The position numbers were made by a program, and so were the translations under genes. Shown here piece after piece: positions 41,574 through 48,299 of a stretch of DNA of 48,299 bases. The notes beneath the pieces are model-generated. The model was not told the DNA's origin and ran no database searches. It saw only the letters and a program-made list of their open reading frames with translations. The stretch is from Pseudomonadota bacterium (GTDB lineage: Bacteria; Pseudomonadota; Alphaproteobacteria; Rhizobiales; Xanthobacteraceae): positions 1 through 48,299 of the forward strand of contig JAEYAU010000002.1 of NCBI GenBank assembly GCA_023404705.1, read 5' to 3'. Positions within the stretch are counted from its first letter, which is position 1; every line of letters starts with the position of its first letter.

Positions 41574-41596
41574 GTTATACAACCTTAAGTATATAT
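41574..41596 (-). promoter_or_regulatory. AT-rich promoter region of the convergent oxygenase, similar to the peptide-operon operator
   Basis: Read on the minus strand, CTTAAGGTTGTATAAC precedes the oxygenase gene by 18 bases. The peptide-operon promoter has CTTCAAGTTGTATTAA in the same orientation to its gene. Both keep the half-site GTTGTAT overlapping a -10-like TATWA and a CTT-AAG core; the second half-site here (ATATATA) is weaker. No good -35 is seen at 16-18 bases, which fits a regulated promoter. Confidence 0.5.
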
Positions 41597-41724
41597 CAAC
41601 TCCAGCCCTGACGGAAAGCATTTTGTCGCCAGCGACAGCGTAAACGCCACGCTAACCGGACAGAGACAATGCCGCGCGTCCGGGCATTAGCCGCAATTTA
41701 GGAGTTGCGGACGAGAGTGGCCGC

Positions 41725-43404
41725 ATGCGCAAACGGTTCAAGTCCGTCTCGGCCCTGGTGCTCGCGGTGCTGCTGGGCTTCCTGCTGCTGCAGTGGTTTC
41801 CCTACACGGGCATCTTCCTGATGATCCTGGCGGGCCCGCTGATTGCGGGGCTGCTGGTGCATGCGTTTCTCGTCAGCGTGCTGGTGGAGTCCTGCATCGG
41901 CCGCTTGCCGCGCCTCTGCATGCTGCTGCCGGTCGCGGCCTATGGCGGCTACTACGTGCTCTATGCCCAGCAGGCGAAGCAGGTCGCGGCGCTCTCGGCC
42001 GAGCTGACGGCGACCAACCCGAAGCAGGTATTCGCGTTCGACCCCGAGGCGCATGCGCTGGTCTCCACCCAGGCGCAGGACCTGGTGCGCAACTTCGCGG
42101 TTCCGGTCGCCTATCAGGTGAGCCCGCACATCAAGCCGGAAGCGCATCTCGCCTTCCGGCTGATCCGGCGCGATCAGTGCGACATCCCGAAGGACAGCCA
42201 GTCACGCGTGCAGACGCACGGCGTGCATGTGGACGGCAAGCTCCAGAAGCAGCTCTGCATGCTGCAGCTCGCCGAGCGTCCGCTGCAGCGGCAGGTGCTC
42301 GTGGAGCACGGCAAGGAGCACGTGGTCGGACGGCCGTTCTGGCAGATCAAGGAGACGGCGGTGCGCATTCTCGTCGACGGAGCCGTGCAAGGCACGTTCC
42401 GGACCGCGAGCGTGCAGAAGCTGCCGCGCCTGCCCCTGGTCGTCATCGGCTGCGCGCTCAACAGCGGCGCGGCGCGCTGGGATTGCTTCGCGGAGTTCTG
42501 GCGGCATCGCGAAACGATCGATGCGACGCCCGCCGGAGCCGCCCGCGCGCTCGCCCGGTCGCCGGAAGCCTTGATGCTGGGCCTGCGCAAATACACCGCG
42601 GCCGAGCTCGCGGATTATCGGGGCTACCCGGCCCATGCGGCCGCGCTCGCACGCGCCGTGCAGGAGCCGCAGCGTGTGACCGATGCGATGTTCGCGGCGC
42701 TCGAGACGCTGCTCGAAGGCTGGAGCACGGAGCTGCCGCACAACCTCGGCTACGCGGTGGCGCGCGAGCCGGCCCGGCTCGGGCCCTTCGCGGAACGCAT
42801 GGCGCAGCGCTTCATCGTGCTGCAGGCCGAGAAGCCGGCGCGGCATGACGAAGCTCAAAACATCCTCGCGACCGCGCTTGCAGCGCTGCCGCCGGAGGAT
42901 TTCGGCCGCGTCGCGGGCAGCGTCTTCGCGGCCGTGCGCGCCGGAAGCGCCGAGCGCTACCCGCTGCTGTTCCTGCGGGCGGCCGACTATGGCGTGCAGG
43001 CGCAACCCTTCTATACGGCGCAGTTCGCCAGCGCCCGGCCGCAGACGCGCATGCTGGCGACGCTGGCGCTCTGCCGCATCGGCGCGGCGGATGCCGCGAC
43101 CGTCGCCGAGATGAAGGCGCGCATCACCGCGCCCGAGATCGAGAAGGATGCGCGCCACTTCTCGGCGCTCGTCGTCGCGCTCGCGCGCTTCGGCGAGACC
43201 GAGTTCCTGCGCGGCGTCGCGGTGCCGAAGCAGCGCCTGGAGGACTGGGTCGAGAAGGTGCTCGCCGGCGAAAGCGACACGCCCGCCGGACCGAACAACT
43301 GCATGAGCCACGAGTGGGGCCTCTCGGGCCATCTCGGCGCCGCCATGCAGCCGGCCCTGGTGCGCGGCCGCGGCGGCTGGATCCGGCGGGCGGGCGTGAG
43401 CTAG
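41725..43404 (+). CDS. Membrane-anchored protein of unknown function with helical-repeat C-terminus
   Basis: A 559-residue protein. Residues about 8-80 hold two or three hydrophobic segments (ALVLAVLLGFLLLQWFPYTG; LMILAGPLIAGLLVHAFLVS; LCMLLPVAAYGGYYVLY). The rest is soluble: an alpha/beta middle with several Cys (RDQCDIP, KQLCMLQL, VIGCAL), and from about 270 onward Ala/Leu-rich paired helices suggesting HEAT-like repeats. No family recognised. It starts 169 bases from the oxygenase start, divergently, so the two could share the intervening region. Whether it serves the peptide locus, for example in export or sensing, is unknown. Confidence 0.7.
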   Translation: MRKRFKSVSALVLAVLLGFLLLQWFPYTGIFLMILAGPLIAGLLVHAFLVSVLVESCIGRLPRLCMLLPVAAYGGYYVLYAQQAKQVAALSAELTATNPKQVFAFDPEAHALVSTQAQDLVRNFAVPVAYQVSPHIKPEAHLAFRLIRRDQCDIPKDSQSRVQTHGVHVDGKLQKQLCMLQLAERPLQRQVLVEHGKEHVVGRPFWQIKETAVRILVDGAVQGTFRTASVQKLPRLPLVVIGCALNSGAARWDCFAEFWRHRETIDATPAGAARALARSPEALMLGLRKYTAAELADYRGYPAHAAALARAVQEPQRVTDAMFAALETLLEGWSTELPHNLGYAVAREPARLGPFAERMAQRFIVLQAEKPARHDEAQNILATALAALPPEDFGRVAGSVFAAVRAGSAERYPLLFLRAADYGVQAQPFYTAQFASARPQTRMLATLALCRIGAADAATVAEMKARITAPEIEKDARHFSALVVALARFGETEFLRGVAVPKQRLEDWVEKVLAGESDTPAGPNNCMSHEWGLSGHLGAAMQPALVRGRGGWIRRAGVS

Positions 43405-43411
43405 TCGGCGG

Positions 43412-43520
43412 CTACCCGTACAAGCCGGCCGGCATGCGGCAGATGGCGAGAACAGGCAGCATCGCGTAGGGGAGTTTGAAGCTGAGCACCACCTCGGTGA
43501 AGGCGCGCCGAGCGCGTTGA
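43412..43520 (-). pseudogene. Decayed fragment of an FtsX-type permease C-terminus
   Basis: The minus-strand frame ending at the TAG 43412-43414 reads FTEVVLSFKLPYAMLPVLAI then CRMPAGLYG, against FTQVVFSFKLTPTLMLQGLI ... ARMPVVQGLYG at the end of the intact permease gene at 44388. The match includes the final ...GLYG-stop and the flanking CTACCCGTACA. About 18 residues are deleted in the middle and no upstream part remains. It lies just before the VIT gene, with the intact copy just after it, so the VIT gene is bracketed by two copies of this gene end. Confidence 0.65.
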
Positions 43521-43591
43521 CGGGCATCAAAGCGCGCGCCGCCGGGACGCGCATGGTGACGGTACGGCGCGCTCGCCGCAGGGAGACCCGC

Positions 43592-44287
43592 ATGAGCCGG
43601 CTGCATTCGGAGCGTCATCTCGTCCAGCGAGTCGGGTGGCTGCGCGCAGCGGTGCTCGGCGCCAATGACGGGATCGTGTCGACCGCGAGCCTGATCGTCG
43701 GCGTCGCGGCGGCGGCCGCCACCCGCAATGACGTGCTGATCGCGGGGATCGCGGGCCTGGTCGCCGGGGCGATGTCGATGGCGGCCGGTGAATACGTCTC
43801 GGTATCTTCCCAATCGGACACCGAGCAGGCCGACCTCGCGCGCGAGCGCCATGAGCTCGCCACCGACCTCGCCTTCGAGCGCAAGGAGCTCGCGGAGATC
43901 TACGTCGAGCGCGGCCTCGCCCCCGAGCTTGCCCAACAGGTGGCAGACCAGCTCATGGCCAAGGACGCACTCGGCGCCCATGCGCGGGACGAGCTCGGGA
44001 TCTCGGAGGCGACGGCGGCGCGGCCCGTGCAGGCGGCGCTCACCTCGGCCGCAACCTTCGCGGTCGGCGCGGCGCTGCCGCTGGCCACGATCCTGATCTC
44101 GCCGCAGCACCTGCTCGTATGGATCGTGTCCGCAGCCTCGCTCATTTTCCTGGCGCTGCTGGGGGCGATCGGCGCGCGAGCGGGCGGCGCCAGCGTCGCG
44201 CGCGCCACGGCGCGCGTGACCTTCTGGGGCGCACTCGCCATGGCGCTCACCGCCACCATCGGCAAGCTGTTCGGCACGGTCGTTTGA
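43592..44287 (+). CDS. VIT1/CCC1 family Fe/Mn transporter
   Basis: A 231-residue membrane protein of the vacuolar iron transporter family. The first helix GWLRAAVLGANDGIVSTASLIVGV and AGAMSMAAGEYVSVSSQSDTE (each in the family's signature helices, quoted in part) are clear, followed by the Glu-rich cytosolic metal-binding helices (RERHELATDLAFERKELAEI) and three C-terminal helices. It would remove Fe2+/Mn2+ from the cytoplasm. ATG at 43592 has GGGAGA seven bases upstream; an in-frame ATG at 43517 lies in the permease remnant and is rejected. Confidence 0.9.
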   Translation: MSRLHSERHLVQRVGWLRAAVLGANDGIVSTASLIVGVAAAAATRNDVLIAGIAGLVAGAMSMAAGEYVSVSSQSDTEQADLARERHELATDLAFERKELAEIYVERGLAPELAQQVADQLMAKDALGAHARDELGISEATAARPVQAALTSAATFAVGAALPLATILISPQHLLVWIVSAASLIFLALLGAIGARAGGASVARATARVTFWGALAMALTATIGKLFGTVV

Positions 44288-44387
44288 CCGGGCGGCCGCG
44301 CGCCATTGCGAACCTGACAAGTCTGCGCGGACCAGATGGCGGCATTGGGGAGCTAGCGGCAGCGGCGCGAGGTCGTCGCGCCCTTCG

Positions 44388-45575
44388 CTACCCGTACAGC
44401 CCCTGCACCACCGGCATGCGTGCGGCGCGGATGGCGGGGAAGAGTCCGCCGACCAGGCCGACGATCAACGCCAGGATCAGGCCCTGCAGCATCAGCGTTG
44501 GCGTGAGCTTGAAGCTGAACACGACCTGGGTGAAGGACGCGCCCAGTGTCGAGGCCGAGAAGCCGTCGAAGACCAGCATGGTCGCGAGCACGCCGATCAG
44601 GCCGCCGGCGGCGGCGAGCACGAGGGATTCGACGAGCGTGCCCGCGAAGGCCGGGAAGGCCGCGAAGCCGATGGCGCGCAAGGTCGCAATCTCGGTCGCG
44701 CGGGCCGCGACTGATGAGTACATGGTGTTGAGCGCGCCCGCGAGCGCGCCGAAGGCCATCGCGATGGCGAGAGGCCAGCCGAGGTTCTGGATCAGGTCGC
44801 CGGTCTGCGCGGCCTGCTCGGCGAAATAAGCCTGCTCGGACTTCACCTCGAGCTTCAGGCGCGGATCCTCGTCGAGATATTTGGCGAGCGCGGGCAGCGC
44901 ATTCTGATCGGCGAGGCGCAGGCGCACGGTCTGGTAGGCGTTGTTGCGCCTGAACAGGCTCTGCACCACCGGTAGGTCGGCCCAGATCTCGGACTCGAAC
45001 ACACTGCCTTCCGCGTCGAACACGCCGACGACTTTCCAGGTGCTGGTGCCGAATCGGACCGTGTCGCCGAGATCGAAGCCCGCGAACTCGCGGGTGAGCG
45101 CCTTGCCGACCACGATCTCGTTGGTGCCCGGATTGAACATGCGACCTTCGGCGATGCGGATGTTCCGACGCACCGCCGCGCCCTCCTGGCCGATGCCGCG
45201 CAGCGGCAGGTTGGCGCGCGTGTTGCTCGAGCGCTTGAGGCCATCGACCGTGAGATAGAGCTCGGCCGAGGTGAGCGGCTTGCCCTGCGGATTGCGGGCG
45301 ATGCCGGGCCCCTCCTCGATCAGCACGATCTGATCGCGCAGGATCACGCTATTGAGCTCCGACTGGGAGCCGCCGCGCAGCACGATGGCGATGTCGGGCG
45401 AGCCGGAGCCCGCGATGGTGCGCTTGAAGCCGTTCGCCATAGCGAGGAAGGCCAGCAAGACCATGACGACGAGCGCAACCGCAACGACGGTCGAGAGCGA
45501 GAGCCAGAGCCGCTGCGGAATGCTGCGCACGTTGATCCGGGTGACGGCGGCGATCTGCAGGAGAAGGGAACGCAT
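44388..45575 (-). CDS. ABC transporter permease (FtsX/MacB-like), second permease of the operon
   Basis: A 395-residue permease: one N-terminal helix (LSTVVAVALVVMVLLAFLAM), a periplasmic MacB-PCD-like domain (about 45-265), and three C-terminal helices forming the FtsX domain (TEIATLRAIGFAAFPAFAG). Its gene starts three bases before the stop region of the preceding permease, in an adaptor-ATPase-permease-permease operon. Such two-permease systems act as heterodimers in export or lipoprotein-type mechanotransmission. The C-terminal coding end is partly duplicated at 43412-43520. Confidence 0.9.
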   Translation of the reverse strand: MRSLLLQIAAVTRINVRSIPQRLWLSLSTVVAVALVVMVLLAFLAMANGFKRTIAGSGSPDIAIVLRGGSQSELNSVILRDQIVLIEEGPGIARNPQGKPLTSAELYLTVDGLKRSSNTRANLPLRGIGQEGAAVRRNIRIAEGRMFNPGTNEIVVGKALTREFAGFDLGDTVRFGTSTWKVVGVFDAEGSVFESEIWADLPVVQSLFRRNNAYQTVRLRLADQNALPALAKYLDEDPRLKLEVKSEQAYFAEQAAQTGDLIQNLGWPLAIAMAFGALAGALNTMYSSVAARATEIATLRAIGFAAFPAFAGTLVESLVLAAAGGLIGVLATMLVFDGFSASTLGASFTQVVFSFKLTPTLMLQGLILALIVGLVGGLFPAIRAARMPVVQGLYG

Positions 45576-45578
45576 GGA

Positions 45579-46739
45579 TCAGCTCCGTCCGAGCGCGGTG
45601 GCGATCTTCAACCGCATGGCATTGACCGCCGGGATCAGCCCGGTGACGAGGCCGAGCGCGAGCATGAGCGCGAGCGCGGCCAGCGCGATGCCCGGCGTGA
45701 CCGAGATCTTGGGCACGAAGTTCTGCGGACTGTCGCGCAGCATCTGCGTGACCAGCGCCGCGATGGCGAGCCCCGGAATGCCGCCGATCAGCGCAAGCAG
45801 CACGGACTCGCCGAGCACCAGCTTGAGGATGCGCGGGCTCGGGAAGCCGAGCGTCTTGAGCACCGCGATCTCCTTGGTGCGCTCGCGGATCGAGAGCGCC
45901 ATGGTATTGCCGACGATCATCAGGATGGTGACGAAGGCGGCGCCGACGACGAGGCCGACGATCAGCGCGATGTTGCCGAGCTGGGCGACGAAGGCCTTGT
46001 TGAAGGCTTTCTCGGTGTCCGTATTGGTCTCGTACATCGAGTTGGCGAACATGGTGTCGATGGTCTTGGCGACCTCATCGTTTTTCTGGGCCGAGCTCGT
46101 CTGCAGCACCATCCAGCCGATCATGTCCTTGCCGAACGAGCGGGTCTCGTCGAAATAGGCGTATTGGAAGACCATGAAATTGGTGTCGACGCGCGGCTTT
46201 TTCGGCTTGAGGATGCCGACGATCTCGAAATCCCAGCTGCGCGCGCCGCTCTTCTGCGAGAAGATGTTGGAGGCGATCGGCACGCGGTCGCCGACCTTCC
46301 ACCCCCATTTCGCGGCCATGGCCTCGCCGACCAGCGCGCCGGTGCGCTCGCGCAGGAAGCGCTGCTGCGCCTCGGGCGCGATGTCGACGTCGCTGCCGTA
46401 GACGTCCATGTAGCTCTGCGGCTCGACCGCCATGACGATCAGAAAGTTCTTCGGGTCCTGGTAGTAGCCGCCGAACCAGTTGAGATGGGCCACGCGCTTC
46501 ACGCCTTCGACGCCGGCGACGCGGTTGTAGTAGGCGATCGGCAGCGGCTGGGTGAAGTTGATCTTGTTGACGACGACGAGACGGTCGTCGGCCGCCACTT
46601 CCTCGCCGGCATTGAAGGCGCGCTCGAATGAGACCAGCACGCCGAAGATCGCGAAGGCGATCAGGATCGAGACGATCATCAGAATCGCGCGCAGCTTGCG
46701 GCGGAACAGGTTCTTGCGGATCAGCACGAAGTCGTTCAC
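45579..46739 (-). CDS. ABC transporter permease (FtsX/MacB-like), first permease of the operon
   Basis: A 386-residue permease of the same four-helix type: N-terminal helix (KLRAILMIVSILIAFAIFGV), periplasmic domain (about 45-260) and FtsX domain with SIRERTKEIAVLKTLGFPSP, the coupling region that contacts the ATPase. Its ATG overlaps the ATPase stop by four bases, and the second permease follows three bases after its own stop. Sequence similarity to the second permease is only general, as expected for a heterodimer. Confidence 0.9.
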   Translation of the reverse strand: MNDFVLIRKNLFRRKLRAILMIVSILIAFAIFGVLVSFERAFNAGEEVAADDRLVVVNKINFTQPLPIAYYNRVAGVEGVKRVAHLNWFGGYYQDPKNFLIVMAVEPQSYMDVYGSDVDIAPEAQQRFLRERTGALVGEAMAAKWGWKVGDRVPIASNIFSQKSGARSWDFEIVGILKPKKPRVDTNFMVFQYAYFDETRSFGKDMIGWMVLQTSSAQKNDEVAKTIDTMFANSMYETNTDTEKAFNKAFVAQLGNIALIVGLVVGAAFVTILMIVGNTMALSIRERTKEIAVLKTLGFPSPRILKLVLGESVLLALIGGIPGLAIAALVTQMLRDSPQNFVPKISVTPGIALAALALMLALGLVTGLIPAVNAMRLKIATALGRS

Positions 46740-47431
46740 GCGGCGAGCTCCTTCTCGATGAAGTTGCCCTTGTCGAGATGCAGCACGCGGCGCGCCCAGC
46801 TGGCGGCCGCGGGATCGTGCGTCACCATGACAATGGTCTTGCCGAGATCGCGGTTGAGCAGCTGCAGGATCGAGAGGATCTCGTCCGCGGTGGCGCGGTC
46901 GAGGTCGCCGGTCGGCTCGTCGGCGAGCAGGAGCTTGGGATCCGAGACGATGGCGCGCGCGATGGCGACGCGCTGCTGCTGGCCGCCCGACATCTCGCGC
47001 GGACGATGCTTCATGCGATCGCCGAGGCCGACCACCTCGAGCGCGGTCTGCACGCGGCGCGCGCGCTCGGCCTTGTTGAAGCTGGTGAGCAGCAGCGGCA
47101 GCTCGACGTTCTGCGCCGCCGTGAGCATGGGCATCAGATTGTAGAACTGGAAGATGAAGCCGATATTGGCAGCGCGGAAGCGGGCGAGCTCGGCCTCGGA
47201 GGCCTTCTCGATGTGCTGGCCCGCGATCTCGACGCAGCCCGCGTCGGGCTTGTCGATGCCGCCCAGCATGTTGAGCAGCGTCGTCTTGCCCGAACCGGAC
47301 GGGCCCATGAGCGCGACGAAGTCGCCGGCCGGGATCGTCATGTCGAGATGATCGAAGATCGTGATCGTCTCCTTGCCCTTTACGAAGCGTTTGCCGACGC
47401 CGGCGAGACGAACCATGGGGGATTGCGACAT
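46736..47431 (-). CDS. ABC transporter ATP-binding protein (MacB/LolD type)
   Basis: A 231-residue ATPase. Walker A MGPSGSGKTTLLNMLGG, Q-loop region GFIFQFYNLMPMLTAAQNV, signature MSGGQQQRVAIARA and Walker B LLLADEPTGDLD followed by the switch His in MVTHD are all intact. The type matches LolD/MacB exporters (type VII ABC), which pump by mechanotransmission with permeases of FtsX type. It is preceded by the adaptor gene (59-base gap) and overlaps the first permease gene by four bases. Confidence 0.95.
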   Translation of the reverse strand: MSQSPMVRLAGVGKRFVKGKETITIFDHLDMTIPAGDFVALMGPSGSGKTTLLNMLGGIDKPDAGCVEIAGQHIEKASEAELARFRAANIGFIFQFYNLMPMLTAAQNVELPLLLTSFNKAERARRVQTALEVVGLGDRMKHRPREMSGGQQQRVAIARAIVSDPKLLLADEPTGDLDRATADEILSILQLLNRDLGKTIVMVTHDPAAASWARRVLHLDKGNFIEKELAA

Positions 47432-47490
47432 TGCTACCTCGAACTCTTCGATGAGGGTTGAGCGTCCTGCTCTGGCTTCTCTCTGAAAAT

Positions 47491-48299
47491 TTACTGCGCG
47501 GCCGAAAGGCCGCCGGAGCGCGTGGGCCGCTCCTCCAGGAAGGTGACCTTGACGGCCATGTCGGGAAGGATGCGCGGATCCTTCTGCGCGAAGGCGATGC
47601 GCACGCGCACGGTCGCCTTCTCGCGATTGGCGGCCGGCACGATGGCGATGACCGACCCCGGAATGGTCCAGTCCGGATAGGCGCCGAGTACCGCCTCGAC
47701 CTTGGTGCCGGCCTGCACGCGGCCGATATAGGCCTCGTTGACGTCGACCTCGACCTCGATCGAGTCCATGTCGACGATGGTGCAGATGCCGGTGCGGGTG
47801 AAGCCGCCCGAGGACATCGGCGAGATCATCTCGCCGACCTGCGCGCTGCGCTCGATCACGATGCCCGAGAACGGCGCGCGGATGCGGTGCTTGTCGAGCA
47901 TGGCGGCGGCGCGCTGCGCATCGAGGCGCGCGGTCGCGAGCTGGGCCTGATGCTGCGAGAGCTGCGCGCTCACCATGGCGACGCGGGACTCGGCGCGGGT
48001 GCGCTCGGCCTCGCTCGCGTAATTGCGCGACGAGAGGCTCTTGACGCGCTCGAACACGCGCTCGGCCTCGGCGAGATCGGCCGCGGTCGCAGCGGCACCG
48101 GCTTCGGCGGCCTTCACGCGCGACTCGGCGAGCGCGAGATCCTTCTCGGCGAGCACGCTGTCGAGGCGCGCGATCACCTGGCCGGCTTCGACCACCATGC
48201 CCTCCTCGACCATGGTCTCGACCACCTTGCCGGTGATCTCGGCGGCCACGGTCGCCTTGCGGCGCGCGACCACGTAGCCGGACGCGATGAGGCCACCGC
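47491..48299 (-). CDS. Efflux RND/ABC periplasmic adaptor (HlyD family), 5' end beyond the window
   Basis: The C-terminal 268 residues of a membrane-fusion protein. From the window edge it reads GLIASGYVVARRKATVAAEI, the classical beginning of the biotinyl-lipoyl domain, so roughly 30-60 residues including the membrane anchor are missing. Next come a coiled-coil hairpin (about EKDLALAESRVKAAEAGAAA to LDKHRIRAPF), the second lipoyl half and a beta-barrel domain (VEVDVNEAYIGRVQAGTKVE). It would bridge the downstream ATPase/permeases to an outer-membrane channel, not seen here. Substrate unknown. Confidence 0.9.
   Translation of the reverse strand, partial: GGLIASGYVVARRKATVAAEITGKVVETMVEEGMVVEAGQVIARLDSVLAEKDLALAESRVKAAEAGAAATAADLAEAERVFERVKSLSSRNYASEAERTRAESRVAMVSAQLSQHQAQLATARLDAQRAAAMLDKHRIRAPFSGIVIERSAQVGEMISPMSSGGFTRTGICTIVDMDSIEVEVDVNEAYIGRVQAGTKVEAVLGAYPDWTIPGSVIAIVPAANREKATVRVRIAFAQKDPRILPDMAVKVTFLEERPTRSGGLSAAQ

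Noticed and set aside
43517..43591. Longer N-terminus of the VIT transporter from an ATG at 43517
   Set aside because: This stretch overlaps the permease remnant and is non-conserved; the ATG at 43592 has a good ribosome site.

Overview
The window is a GC-rich stretch of an alphaproteobacterial chromosome. It most likely comes from a Bradyrhizobiaceae/Xanthobacteraceae-type member of the Hyphomicrobiales (Rhizobiales). This is inferred from protein character (Dxs, TlyA, XseB, HDAC, Ku/LigD, BacA/SbmA-like ABC protein, DmdC-like acyl-CoA dehydrogenase) and from palindromic intergenic repeats of the GTCATSCCSGG...GATGAC type that are common in that group. No tRNA, rRNA, CRISPR array, insertion sequence or prophage gene was seen. 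Both ends cut genes: an RNA methyltransferase at the left and an efflux adaptor at the right.

Layout. 1-5.6 kb: housekeeping genes on the minus strand (RNA methyltransferase, MATE pump, TlyA, Dxs) with one small secreted protein. 5.7-9.4 kb: a two-gene NHEJ operon (ku, ligD). 9.5-16.5 kb: pirin, an SbmA-type ABC protein, a methyltransferase-like protein, XseB, an HDAC-family deacetylase, an SDR and a two-domain VOC dioxygenase. 16.5-20.1 kb: enoyl-CoA hydratase plus acyl-CoA dehydrogenase, then a Sua5/TsaC-type tRNA-modification enzyme. 20.1-20.85 kb: a 700-base non-coding block of repeats and strong nested inverted repeats. 20.85-28.5 kb: D-2-hydroxyacid dehydrogenase, DUF433 protein, PhzF, YpeA-type acetyltransferase, LtrA, then a patatin/GntP pair. 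28.5-31.2 kb: a PQQ alcohol dehydrogenase/cytochrome c operon. 31.6-36.4 kb: aquaporin, DUF808 protein, a P5C-dehydrogenase-like enzyme and small secreted proteins.

The most notable part is 36.5-41.6 kb, a probable ribosomally made peptide (RiPP) locus that I do not recognise as a named class. A consensus promoter carrying a 19-base near-palindrome drives a 55-residue Lys/Glu-rich peptide with a Gly/Asn/Cys-containing tail. It is followed by a radical SAM protein with a complete seven-cysteine SPASM domain, an HExxH protein of the putative peptide-modification type, a JmjC/cupin oxygenase and a GNAT acetyltransferase, the last two coupled by overlap. A convergent 2OG-Fe(II)-oxygenase-like gene overlaps the operon end, and its upstream region carries a sequence resembling the operator of the peptide promoter. 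One peptide may therefore be served by a radical SAM enzyme and up to three oxygenase-like proteins.

41.7-48.3 kb: a membrane protein of unknown function, a VIT/CCC1 metal transporter and a MacB/Lol-like ABC efflux operon (adaptor, ATPase, two permeases). A decayed fragment resembling the end of one permease gene lies on the other side of the VIT gene.

Four families of palindromic repeats (A, B, C, D) are interspersed. The two copies each of A and B lie only between convergent genes, which fits a terminator role. The C copies and the D copy lie between co-oriented genes.
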